This document shows positions 1 to 7,924 of a stretch of DNA of 64,000 bases, one piece after another. Under the pieces are notes generated by a model. That model saw nothing but the letters and a program-made list of their open reading frames with translations. It was not told the DNA's origin and did no database searches. The stretch's first letter is position 1, and each line of letters begins with the position of its first letter. Source of the DNA: CAWGJF01 sp963715745 (GTDB lineage Bacteria > Bacteroidota > Ignavibacteria > Ignavibacteriales > Ignavibacteriaceae). The stretch lies in contig OY970271.1 in assembly GCA_963715745.1 (NCBI GenBank), positions 744,001-808,000 of the forward strand, given 5' to 3'. Both the position numbers and the translations under genes were made by a program.

Positions 1-32
1 AATTAATTCTACTATCTCATATAAAAGAATTT

Positions 33-201
33 TGTATAACCCGCCAATCAAGCCGAACGCTTCCGTCGGTCTTGGTATTTGCAGTTTGTATTTATTTAGT
101 TTTTTGTTCATTGTTCTTAGTAAATAACATTATCAGTTAATCAATTTATAATCGCCGTAAACCGTTCAGCGGCGGGTTATCGGCAACGCCGTTATAGTGC
201 A
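33..201 (+). repeat. attC-like recombination site (integron cassette boundary)
   Basis: This stretch just upstream of the first gene ends in GTTATAGTGCA (191-201), whose exact reverse complement TGCACTATAAC lies directly after that gene at 859-869. In integron cassettes the 7-bp core sites at the two ends of one cassette are complementary in this way. The left part can fold back on itself: ATAACCCGCC (35-44) pairs with GGCGGGTTAT (171-180). The span of about 165 bp is long for an attC site and no integrase gene is visible, so this is an inference from symmetry and not a proven site. Confidence 0.4.
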
Positions 202-216
202 AGAGAAGGAAATAAT

Positions 217-849
217 ATGAATATATTAATCATAGGTTCAACTGGGGGTACTGGAAAGCAGTTGGTTAAGAAATCTCTTGAACGTGGTCATTTTGTTACT
301 GCATTTGCTCGTAATTCTATAAAAGTCTCAATTACTCACCCCAACTTGAAAGTAATCGAAGGCAACGTCCTAGATATTGAATCATTAAAAAAAGCAGTTA
401 TTGGTCAAGACGTTGTGCTATGTGCATTGGGTCATAAGAGATGGTTTTACCCGACAAAGATTCTTTCAAAAGGAACAAGTAATATAATTGAGGCTATGCA
501 AGAGAATAAAGTCAAACGATTTATCTGCGAAACTTCACTCGGACTTGGGGAAAGTATTGGGAAAATGGGTCTTTATTATTCTTTTTTTGTAATACCATTT
601 ATTCTACCATTTTACTTTTGGGATAAAAGAAAACAAGAATCAGTAATCAAATCAAGTTCTCTAGATTGGACAATTGTTAGACCTGGAGCACTGAATAACA
701 AAAAAGCAAAAGGGAAATATCGCCACGGTTCAAAAGTTGGAAATTATATTTACACTGTTAGTATTTCTCGTGAAGATGTTGCAGAATTTATGTTAAACCA
801 AATCGAAGATAAGAATTATGTTCATTCAACACCTGGTCTATGTTGGTAA
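217..849 (+). CDS. SDR-family NAD(P)-binding protein (NmrA / flavin-reductase-like)
   Basis: A 210-residue protein with an N-terminal Rossmann fold: the nucleotide-binding glycine motif GSTGGTGKQ sits at residues 7-15. The later part carries a TIVRPGAL motif typical of atypical SDR proteins related to biliverdin/flavin reductases and NmrA regulators. These bind NAD(P)H, but the substrate cannot be told. AGAGAAGGA lies just before the ATG as a ribosome binding site. The gene stands alone between two halves of an 11-bp inverted repeat, which suggests a captured gene cassette. The fold assignment is secure; the reaction is not. Confidence 0.8.
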   Translation: MNILIIGSTGGTGKQLVKKSLERGHFVTAFARNSIKVSITHPNLKVIEGNVLDIESLKKAVIGQDVVLCALGHKRWFYPTKILSKGTSNIIEAMQENKVKRFICETSLGLGESIGKMGLYYSFFVIPFILPFYFWDKRKQESVIKSSSLDWTIVRPGALNNKKAKGKYRHGSKVGNYIYTVSISREDVAEFMLNQIEDKNYVHSTPGLCW

Positions 850-858
850 AACAATGAA

Positions 859-869
859 TGCACTATAAC
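859..869 (+). repeat. Right-hand copy of the cassette inverted repeat
   Basis: TGCACTATAAC is the perfect reverse complement of 191-201 upstream of the SDR gene. It would be the R'' half of the cassette's own attC. The sequence that follows lacks a clear second half, so the site appears truncated. Confidence 0.4.
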
Positions 870-908
870 CTCTTTAATAAGTAAAAAGTCAATAGGTTAA
901 AAAAGAAA

Positions 909-932
909 ATAAAAACCCCCGGTGAACCGGGG
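909..932 (-). terminator. Intrinsic terminator for the cytochrome gene
   Basis: CCCCGG-TGAA-CCGGGG (917-932) forms a GC-rich hairpin. Read on the minus strand it is followed by a T-rich run (complement of 901-916). It lies about 50 bp past the stop codon of the minus-strand cytochrome gene. Confidence 0.7.
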
Positions 933-933
933 T

Positions 934-963
934 TAAGATTCTTCGCTCCGCTCAGAATGACAG
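934..963. repeat. Short palindromic repeat, TCATTTCGA/GAGAAATCT-like family
   Basis: AGATTCTTCGCTCCGCTCAGAATGACA-type sequence between the terminator and the cytochrome stop codon. It is a diverged member of the repeat family seen again at 12186, 42725, 42841, 57320 and 57405. Confidence 0.5.
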
Positions 964-982
964 AATCAAGATGACAATCCGG

Positions 983-2896
983 TTATTTTAACAGTATCAT
1001 CTTCTTCGTTTCAGAATAATTTCCCGCAGTTAATTTATAATAATAAATTCCGCTTGATAAGCCTGTTGCATTAAATTCAACTTCATAATTTCCGGCTGTT
1101 TTTTCTTCGTTTACTAATGTTGCAACCTGATTGCCAAGTACATCATAAACGTTTAATTGTACGTTAAGATTTCTCTCCCGCCCTGGCGGGATCGAAATGA
1201 CACCGGGGATTGAATATTTTATTGTTGTTGTCGGGTTAAACGGATTTGGATAGTTCTGTGATAAACAGAATTGTTCCGGATTATTAACTTCATTCTTTAC
1301 TCCGGTTACAATATCCGTAATATCTGATTTTATTATTGAGGGAATATTTGGAAGAGCATCATACATATTTACAAAGCTGTTTATATCCGGCTCATTAATT
1401 ATTCTTATAGTGTCAACAACTTCAGGCTTAATAGTCTGGAAGCAAACTTCAGTAGTAATTTGATATTGTGTGCTTTGCTGAACCTGCATTTTGTAAGTAA
1501 TTATATCACTTCCCGTTCCTTCTGTACTTCCGTCCTTATTAAAATCCGGATCATTAAGTGCATTGCCATAAATTTCCGTGCTGTCCTGGTAGCTGATGTG
1601 CTGAGTTGTAAAACCTTTAGGTGGAATGCGGTTATCTTTTAAAAACTCTGCTGCTCTTAAAAGCGTATGGGTTACATTTCCATCAACATCTGCAAAAACT
1701 CCTTCATAAACCTGTACCTGGTCTTCAGAAATAATTGTTTGGTAGTGCGGTTCATAATCTGAATCGTAACCAAATATTTTTCCATCAGCATCCCAGTTGC
1801 CTGATTCAAAAATAACCGGTCCGCTTTGTTCCTGCACTTTTAAATGAATCCACATTCTTCTGAAAGGAATGCCTGTAGGCAATTTATGACCAGCGAGATT
1901 TTCAAGCTTAACTTTAATAATTAATGAATCATTTTGTTCTTCTGTTTCAGTTGAAAGATTCAGAGCTTTTTCATTCACAAAGGCTTCTGCACGCGCAATT
2001 GTGGAATCAAAATTTTCTACAGACGCAGTTACTCCAAGTGAATCAATATTGTCTCTTAACATTTGAAGCATATATATGTTACCACCTACAAAAGTATGCT
2101 TCCAGAATGGTGTCCTCCACGGATATCCACCATAAGCAGCAATTCTCATTGGGTCCGTAATAATGGGCATATGGCAGGTCTGGCATTTAATATCCTGAGA
2201 AGGATAAATACTATTCTTCCATTCAAGGTAGGCAGTCTGCTCCGGAAAATCTCCGACGATGTTTCCCTGGTTATCCAGGTAAGGCGTAAATAAAGTATGG
2301 CAGGTTGCACAAAGTTCAGACTGATCAAGATGGGGTCCTTGTTGAACATAATAATTAACAACAAATGGCATGTAAGTGGTATCGCTGTTTGCATAAGGTC
2401 CGTAAATAATACTATCCGGGGGAATATTGTAGTGTCCACTGTAAGAATCTTGAGAACCAAAGTTCGAGGGATTTATTTGATGACAAACCGTACAGCTCAC
2501 ACCATCGTTAGCAATCGGATCCTGCCGGAGTTCATCCATTGAATAATAGGTTTGTCCGTTATATATCGCTTCTGTATATCCCATTGGGGCATGACATCTA
2601 AGGCAAGTTGTTTCAATTACTTCCTGCAGTTGTGGAAACCTGTGAACTGCTTCAGCAACTATTGCTCTCCAGAATGGATCTTTACTTGCATTTCCCATCA
2701 TTGTTGAACGCCAGTAAGAAATCGGTGAAACATCAACTCCGTTATGAATCATTACTGTGTCACCTGGTTCAGCAGAATGACATCCTTCGCAGTTTCCTGA
2801 ACCTGCAAAAAGAACTGTACGTCCGAAGGGCAATGCTTGTGAGAGCGCTATTTCAGAAATAATTAATAAAAAAAGCAGTACAATTTTGGTCTTCAT
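983..2896 (-). CDS. Secreted multihaem cytochrome c with T9SS sorting domain
   Basis: A 637-residue protein with a signal peptide (residues 1-20) and five CxxCH haem-binding motifs with cysteines starting at 36, 98, 135, 196 and 238. A beta-rich middle follows, then a C-terminal T9SS sorting domain with NYPNPFNPTTTIKYSIP near residue 550 and a final KKMILLK. It should be carried through the outer membrane and take part in extracellular or surface electron transfer; the partner is unknown. The ATG is preceded by GAGGGG. A palindromic repeat (1166-1204) is read in frame within the sorting domain. The gene is transcribed alone, divergent from the lipoprotein gene at 3194. Confidence 0.9.
   Translation of the reverse strand: MKTKIVLLFLLIISEIALSQALPFGRTVLFAGSGNCEGCHSAEPGDTVMIHNGVDVSPISYWRSTMMGNASKDPFWRAIVAEAVHRFPQLQEVIETTCLRCHAPMGYTEAIYNGQTYYSMDELRQDPIANDGVSCTVCHQINPSNFGSQDSYSGHYNIPPDSIIYGPYANSDTTYMPFVVNYYVQQGPHLDQSELCATCHTLFTPYLDNQGNIVGDFPEQTAYLEWKNSIYPSQDIKCQTCHMPIITDPMRIAAYGGYPWRTPFWKHTFVGGNIYMLQMLRDNIDSLGVTASVENFDSTIARAEAFVNEKALNLSTETEEQNDSLIIKVKLENLAGHKLPTGIPFRRMWIHLKVQEQSGPVIFESGNWDADGKIFGYDSDYEPHYQTIISEDQVQVYEGVFADVDGNVTHTLLRAAEFLKDNRIPPKGFTTQHISYQDSTEIYGNALNDPDFNKDGSTEGTGSDIITYKMQVQQSTQYQITTEVCFQTIKPEVVDTIRIINEPDINSFVNMYDALPNIPSIIKSDITDIVTGVKNEVNNPEQFCLSQNYPNPFNPTTTIKYSIPGVISIPPGRERNLNVQLNVYDVLGNQVATLVNEEKTAGNYEVEFNATGLSSGIYYYKLTAGNYSETKKMILLK
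1166..1204. repeat. Palindromic repeat inside the cytochrome's sorting domain
   Basis: On the coding (minus) strand this reads TGTCATTTCGATCCC, then CCCGCC-AG-GGCGGG symmetry, then GAGAAATCTT. These are the two ends of the dispersed intergenic repeat. It is translated in frame and lengthens the linker after the YSIP motif. Confidence 0.65.
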
Positions 2897-3012
2897 TCAC
2901 CCCTCATTAAGATTTATGATTAACAATATTTAAATCGATTTCTATTGAAACTTTGTTTCCTAAAAATAACCTTTTAATAAAACATTTGGTACGAAATTAA
3001 AATTTTATAAAA

Positions 3013-3056
3013 GCATGGAAAATCCGGAACCATGCAGAAACGATGATTTTCCATGC
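3013..3056. promoter_or_regulatory. Perfect 12-bp inverted repeat in divergent intergenic region
   Basis: GCATGGAAAATC (3013-3024) and GATTTTCCATGC (3045-3056) are exact reverse complements with a 20-bp spacer. They lie between the divergent start codons at 2896 and 3194. They could be an operator or the stem of an RNA hairpin. No other feature was seen in the 297-bp gap. Confidence 0.5.
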
Positions 3057-3193
3057 AAAATTTTTTATAAAAAACATTGATTATTAAAACAAATTAAAAC
3101 TTTTGAGCATGGCACAAAATTTACAATTGTAAAGAACAGATGAGAGGAAGAGAAGGAATTAATAAAAAATACTAACAAAAAGGAGCTACTAAA

Positions 3194-4123
3194 ATGACCT
3201 GGAAAAATTTTGTTTTGCTTTTTGCTCTTTCGCTAGGCTTTGTCCTGATGGGTTGTCAGGATAATTCAATTACAGATCCGGGCACCGAAACAGACCGTGA
3301 AGCTATGAAAGCACTTGTTGAAGAGGATTCATCTCTTTCTTCATTTGACTATAATTATAATGAAGATGGTTTCACAGAAGCACTTGGGAAAATTCAGGAG
3401 ACTATTTATCCGTTCAGAGTTGGAGTTGAAGCCAGCCTGGTTAACTTAAACTTTTCAGTTGATATCCAGGGAGATACTGCGTACGGAACAGTTACCAAAC
3501 AATTCGAAGGTACTTTGATGATTGCAGCTTCCTATGATTCCAATGCTGTTGAACCTGATACTGTTATTCAAAAACCATTTGCTTCAACTGTAACACGAAA
3601 TGTAATTTTTGTTAAAATTAATCATACAGATATCCCAAGAAAAAACTGGGTAATTGCTGCAATATCCTTACCTGAAGGCGGAACACAAAGCCCGAATATC
3701 AATTTACAAAAAGTAACTGTATTTCTGCCAAACGGTGATACACTTGTAATAGAATCTCCAAATGACTATTACCTGAAAAGAGGCTGGGGATGGTGGAGAC
3801 GAATCCCGATTATTGCACCTGGACAAGATGTAACAATAAGAGTAGAATTATATAGCGGTTATGAAGAAGAAGATTATGTGTCGCTGGTTTACGGAGCTAA
3901 CCGCTGGTGCCACCAGAGAGCAAAGAAACTCTTTGAACTGGTTTCATCAACACCAAATGGAAACGGGTATGATAAGGTTTATGAACAAACATTTACTGCT
4001 CATCAGTTCCCCGGATTCTTCCATGCTGTAATAAATTCAATTCCAGGACAGGTACTGAATGATGATGCAGCTCCTGTGGAATCAGAAACATGGGGTATTC
4101 CGTACATAATTAAGTTTCATTAA
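3194..4123 (+). CDS. Hypothetical lipoprotein
   Basis: A 309-residue protein with a hydrophobic N-terminus and a lipobox ending LMG-C21, so it should be a membrane-anchored lipoprotein. The rest is beta-rich, with an aromatic and basic patch RGWGWWRR near residues 197-204. I recognise no family. The start ATG has AAGGAG nine bases upstream. It is followed by its own terminator, so it is probably transcribed alone. Confidence 0.75.
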   Translation: MTWKNFVLLFALSLGFVLMGCQDNSITDPGTETDREAMKALVEEDSSLSSFDYNYNEDGFTEALGKIQETIYPFRVGVEASLVNLNFSVDIQGDTAYGTVTKQFEGTLMIAASYDSNAVEPDTVIQKPFASTVTRNVIFVKINHTDIPRKNWVIAAISLPEGGTQSPNINLQKVTVFLPNGDTLVIESPNDYYLKRGWGWWRRIPIIAPGQDVTIRVELYSGYEEEDYVSLVYGANRWCHQRAKKLFELVSSTPNGNGYDKVYEQTFTAHQFPGFFHAVINSIPGQVLNDDAAPVESETWGIPYIIKFH

Positions 4124-4157
4124 CAGTAGGAATTCCCTTCACGCATCCTCTCCACAA

Positions 4158-4194
4158 CCCCTCCCTTTATCGCTCAGGGAGGGGGATTTATTTT
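4158..4194 (+). terminator. Intrinsic terminator
   Basis: CCCCTCCCT (4158-4166) pairs with AGGGAGGGG (4176-4184), followed by ATTTATTTTT. It lies 35 bp past the stop of the lipoprotein gene. Confidence 0.75.
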
Positions 4195-4248
4195 TGAAGG
4201 GAATAATATTATTGCTTATAATTAAGTTCAAATATAAATTTTAACAAA

Positions 4249-5154
4249 ATGAAAAAATTATTTACATATTGTGCTTTTTTGATTGCGCTGGCTCTGGTTC
4301 TTGAAGGGTGTGATAAACCTGCACCTACAGAACTGGTGCAAAATCCGGATGAAGGAACTAATTTTGAATTGCTGAACGATCCGGCAAGTGAAAATTATTA
4401 TACCAGCGGTGTTGATACTTCAGGAGTTACACAGGATTTTTCAAACCCTGACCTTGTCAATCTTATTTCACTAACAGGTGTCAAAATAACTGCGAACGGA
4501 AGTACTAAGGATTATTCACTTGCACAGGCATTCTTTTTTGATAAATCAAAACCAATTTATAATTCCAGTAGCCAGGTGATTGCATATGAAACCCAGATGC
4601 CCGGTTTGGTTTATTTTGATGGAATAAGAGCAAGAATGGTTGATCATAAAATAAGATATCATGACGGTGGAATGCTGAGAGAAACGACTATCGGGAAGAA
4701 ATATTTTCTTTGGAGTGGAATAGTTGATCCGTACACATTTCCTTATAACTCTTCAACCAACTTTAAATTGACATTTTGGTCTGGTGATTCTGTTATGTTT
4801 CCCATTCAAACTCCTAAAGAAATAACAGGAAGTGTTTTGTTAAATGGGCACAAAAATTCGCATGATTTAAAAGCTGTATTGCATTGGAATGCCGGGCACA
4901 ACGGAAGAGTAGTATTAATTATAGGATTGATTGAACAGGGTCATTTTTTTTCAATTCCGGTTTATAAAATCAAAACAGCCGATGACGGTGAATTCATTGT
5001 CCCGGGCAGATTATTAAATAAACTGCCTCTTAATAGATTTGCAAAAATTGTTTTCACACTTGTCCGTGCAGAAGAAAAACTTGACGGCAAACAAGATAAT
5101 TTGTTATTTATTTCGGCACAAAGCATACACAGTATAGTATTAGATATACCTTGA
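4249..5154 (+). CDS. Hypothetical lipoprotein, first gene of the transglutaminase operon
   Basis: A 301-residue protein with a lipobox (VLEG-C21) and no recognised domain. A region around residues 60-190 looks beta-rich. Its stop codon TGA (5152-5154) overlaps the TTG start of the next gene (5151), so the two are translationally coupled and probably work together at the cell envelope. The function is unknown. Confidence 0.75.
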   Translation: MKKLFTYCAFLIALALVLEGCDKPAPTELVQNPDEGTNFELLNDPASENYYTSGVDTSGVTQDFSNPDLVNLISLTGVKITANGSTKDYSLAQAFFFDKSKPIYNSSSQVIAYETQMPGLVYFDGIRARMVDHKIRYHDGGMLRETTIGKKYFLWSGIVDPYTFPYNSSTNFKLTFWSGDSVMFPIQTPKEITGSVLLNGHKNSHDLKAVLHWNAGHNGRVVLIIGLIEQGHFFSIPVYKIKTADDGEFIVPGRLLNKLPLNRFAKIVFTLVRAEEKLDGKQDNLLFISAQSIHSIVLDIP

Positions 5155-7112
5155 AATATTTATCAGCAATTTTCTTTTTGATTATGCTCAGCGTAACAAA
5201 AATATATTCCCAAAACTCTTTTGGGTTTAATGGTTATCAATCATTATCCGGTGGCTTGACAACGCCAACATTCAGCCTTGAAAGTAATCCATCTTACCTT
5301 TCCAATTTAAATGACTGGGGCTTTTCATTTTCTTATGGAGCTGAATTTTCAAATAAAGTAGGTACAAACATTTATTCAATTTCATTAGCTAAGTCAATTA
5401 ATAATCATTCCATAACCGGTCGATATACTCCCGGCTATCAGAAAGAATTTTTCTTTTCAACAGGCGAAACTATTACCACAAATGATACCACAATACAATC
5501 TCTGAAAGTGAAATTTAATTATAAAGAGTTATTTGGATTAGGATACTCATATAAAATTTCTAAAGATTTTTCTGCCGGTTTATCCCTTCGTTTCTTTTCA
5601 CAGGAATTTGAAAAAGAAACTATAACTCTTGTTGGTGAACCAATTAGTTTTGATATTGAAACTCTTGATGAAACAGTAAGCTTCTGGAAAACCGATATAG
5701 GTTTTGCTTACAATGCCGGCGATTATTTTTCTTTAAGGTTCGAATCAATTAATCTTCTGAACTTTGGTGAAAATTCAGAATTTAGAGATTATGAATTGAA
5801 AAGAGACAAAGGCGCAGAGTTCGGATTGAATATTCATCCTGCAAAATTTATCAATCTTAATTTTATTTATGAAACTTCAAATTCATTCCAGGCAGGCATA
5901 AACGGATCACTTAGTAATTTTTATTATGGGTTTACAACTTTTCACGATAAATATCAGCATCCTTTTATTGCTGGTATAATTCCGTCACTTGCTTACAAAA
6001 CCGGTTTGTTCGAAGTGATGATTTCCGGAGTAAAATATTTTTCTGACCGAACAAACAAGGAAAATTATACTGATTTTGTTCGGGACGGAATTCACAACAT
6101 TATAAACAATACTTACAGCTTTGATAAAGTTATCTTGTCTGTATCTTTTACTCTTAATACACTTCAGAAGCTGAAAGTGAAAATTACAAATGTTGAAATA
6201 ACCAAAGATATTTTTCCAACTGTATCAGAAAATTATCTTACCAGTCCGTTTGCTTTTATAAATGCTCAAAATATTTCCGATGAAGTTGTTGAAGTTACTC
6301 CATCTGTAAAAATAGATGGAATAAATAGTGAACCTGTTCAATCACAGCCGGTAACAATTTTACCGGGAGACAGTGCAAAGATTCCGGTTTATATAGTTAT
6401 TCCGGATTCTTACAATTCTGAAAAACCTGAACTCTCCTATGCAACTTTTTATTTAAATACAAACATTAAAGAAACTGATGACCAGGTTCAGAAGCCTGTT
6501 TTGATAAATGGCATAAATGCCTGGGATGGTAAAGTTAGCAACCTTCGTTATTTTGTTCATAAAGATCCAGAGTTTTCGGTTAATTATACGCGTACTGTCC
6601 TTAGTAGATTCAAAGCACAACTTGATACAGTTGTTAACGTCCTTTTGTCATTTTATAAAGCAAAATTAATTTTTGATGATTTTGCAAACAGAATTGTTTA
6701 CACTTCAGATCCACGGGCAACGGCAGAGTATGTTCAGTTTCCAAAACAAACTATTGATTTGAAAGGCGGCGACTGTGATGATCTAAGTGTTTGCTATTCA
6801 TCTTTGCTCGGAAGTGTGGGAATACAAACAGCTTTTGTTGATTACAAATCTGACGGCGATTTAAGACACGTCCAGATAATGTTTAATACAAACTTGTCAC
6901 CCGAACAAGCCAAATTAATTACAAATAATGATCAAAAATATTTTATCAGGAAAAATTCTGAAGGGAAAGATGAAATCTGGATTCCGGTTGAAACAACTGA
7001 ACTTTCTGATTTTACAAAAGCATGGAATTCTGGTGCGGTAAAATTCAGAACTGAAGCAATTGGAAATTTAGGATTAGCAACAGGGAATGTTGCCATAATA
7101 GATATTAATTAA
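5151..7112 (+). CDS. Outer-membrane-type protein with transglutaminase-like domain
   Basis: A 653-residue protein with a signal peptide (about 1-20). Residues about 22-330 have alternating aromatic beta strands like an outer-membrane barrel, and residues about 340-450 look like an Ig-type beta domain. The C-terminal part has a transglutaminase/cysteine-protease-like core: GGDCDDLSVCYSS with Cys542, then RHVQIM with His573, then WIPVE. The Cys-His pair suggests an active enzyme (amide cleavage or cross-linking), but the substrate is unknown. TTG start overlaps the preceding stop. The next gene begins 10 bp after its stop. Confidence 0.7.
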   Translation: MKYLSAIFFLIMLSVTKIYSQNSFGFNGYQSLSGGLTTPTFSLESNPSYLSNLNDWGFSFSYGAEFSNKVGTNIYSISLAKSINNHSITGRYTPGYQKEFFFSTGETITTNDTTIQSLKVKFNYKELFGLGYSYKISKDFSAGLSLRFFSQEFEKETITLVGEPISFDIETLDETVSFWKTDIGFAYNAGDYFSLRFESINLLNFGENSEFRDYELKRDKGAEFGLNIHPAKFINLNFIYETSNSFQAGINGSLSNFYYGFTTFHDKYQHPFIAGIIPSLAYKTGLFEVMISGVKYFSDRTNKENYTDFVRDGIHNIINNTYSFDKVILSVSFTLNTLQKLKVKITNVEITKDIFPTVSENYLTSPFAFINAQNISDEVVEVTPSVKIDGINSEPVQSQPVTILPGDSAKIPVYIVIPDSYNSEKPELSYATFYLNTNIKETDDQVQKPVLINGINAWDGKVSNLRYFVHKDPEFSVNYTRTVLSRFKAQLDTVVNVLLSFYKAKLIFDDFANRIVYTSDPRATAEYVQFPKQTIDLKGGDCDDLSVCYSSLLGSVGIQTAFVDYKSDGDLRHVQIMFNTNLSPEQAKLITNNDQKYFIRKNSEGKDEIWIPVETTELSDFTKAWNSGAVKFRTEAIGNLGLATGNVAIIDIN

Positions 7113-7122
7113 AGGTGAAATT

Positions 7123-7809
7123 ATGAAAAGTATTTTAATAAATATTTTATTCTTCAGCGGAATTATAATTGCACAGAATAATTTTACTGCTGAATATGTA
7201 AAAGGCGATGTAAAAATTCTGAATGGAAATTCTGAAAATTGGATTGATCTTCAGAATAATCAGACTATAAGCAATGATGCAATTCTTTCCACAGGAAAAA
7301 ATTCATCTGTAAAACTTGTTGGTAGTGAGCTTAGTTTAACTTTAAAAGAAGAATCCGCAGTTTCGGTTTCCGACATAAAAAAAATGAATATCGATGAGCT
7401 TCTTCTTGCGCTTGCTGTAGAAGAAATTCTCGATGCACCTCAGAAAAACAATAAAGGTAACTCTGAAAACACTGCTGTTTACGGAAGCGATGAAAAAGAA
7501 AGAAACAATGCAGTGATTAATTCAGATGATTTTGGGTTTAAGAGATTAAGCGGTGCTGTTCAGTTATCAGAAAACGGAATGCCTGAATCCGCTGTTGTTG
7601 TTGCTAAAGAAGTATTCAGGAAATATCCCAATACAAAAAACGATGTGAATTACAGAATTTATTTTGCAGATATTCTTTACAGCAAAGGTTTATATGAAGA
7701 AGCTATGACAGAATATAAAAATCTGCAGGAAATGAATTTGTCAGAAAAACAAAAGGCAGATGTCCATGAAAAATTGGCCTCTATTAAGAAAAAGCTGTTA
7801 AGCGAATAG
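7123..7809 (+). CDS. Secreted FecR-like / TPR protein
   Basis: A 228-residue protein with a signal peptide (about 1-18) and a FecR-like segment at about 22-90 (GDVKILNG, then an 'isnDailsTGKNSSVKL'-type pattern). A lysine/asparagine-rich linker follows, then helical TPR-like repeats at about 140-225. FecR and TPR segments usually mediate protein contacts in the periplasm. It sits 10 bp after the transglutaminase-like gene, with GGTGAAATT before the ATG, so it is the third gene of that operon. Confidence 0.7.
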   Translation: MKSILINILFFSGIIIAQNNFTAEYVKGDVKILNGNSENWIDLQNNQTISNDAILSTGKNSSVKLVGSELSLTLKEESAVSVSDIKKMNIDELLLALAVEEILDAPQKNNKGNSENTAVYGSDEKERNNAVINSDDFGFKRLSGAVQLSENGMPESAVVVAKEVFRKYPNTKNDVNYRIYFADILYSKGLYEEAMTEYKNLQEMNLSEKQKADVHEKLASIKKKLLSE

Positions 7810-7866
7810 TTCGTTAAAGTAATCTGATCAGGTAATTTCTTAAAAATATCTCAACTCTTGTGTAAT

Positions 7867-7921
7867 AATTCCCTGAAATAAGTAAATTGTTGTTCAGCAA
7901 ACAACAAAGTTTCAGGGAATT
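7867..7921 (+). promoter_or_regulatory. Long stem-loop enclosing the ribosome binding site of the subtilase gene
   Basis: AATTCCCTGAAA (7867-7878) and TTTCAGGGAATT (7910-7921) are perfect 12-bp inverted repeats. Between them lies a second stem TTGTTGTT / AACAACAA (7887-7907). The only Shine-Dalgarno-like sequence before the ATG at 7925 is AGGGAA (7914-7919), which is inside the outer stem. Folding would hide it, suggesting control of translation. Confidence 0.55.
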
Positions 7922-7924
7922 GTC

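Noticed and set aside
1..111. Minus-strand partial ORF (37 codons) running off the left edge
   Set aside because: Only 37 residues are visible, the ribosome binding site is poor, and it overlaps the attC-like fold-back sequence.
3110..3125. TGGCAC-N5-TTACA resembling a sigma-54 promoter before the lipoprotein gene
   Set aside because: The nearly invariant GC of the -12 element is replaced by AC and no activator gene is nearby.
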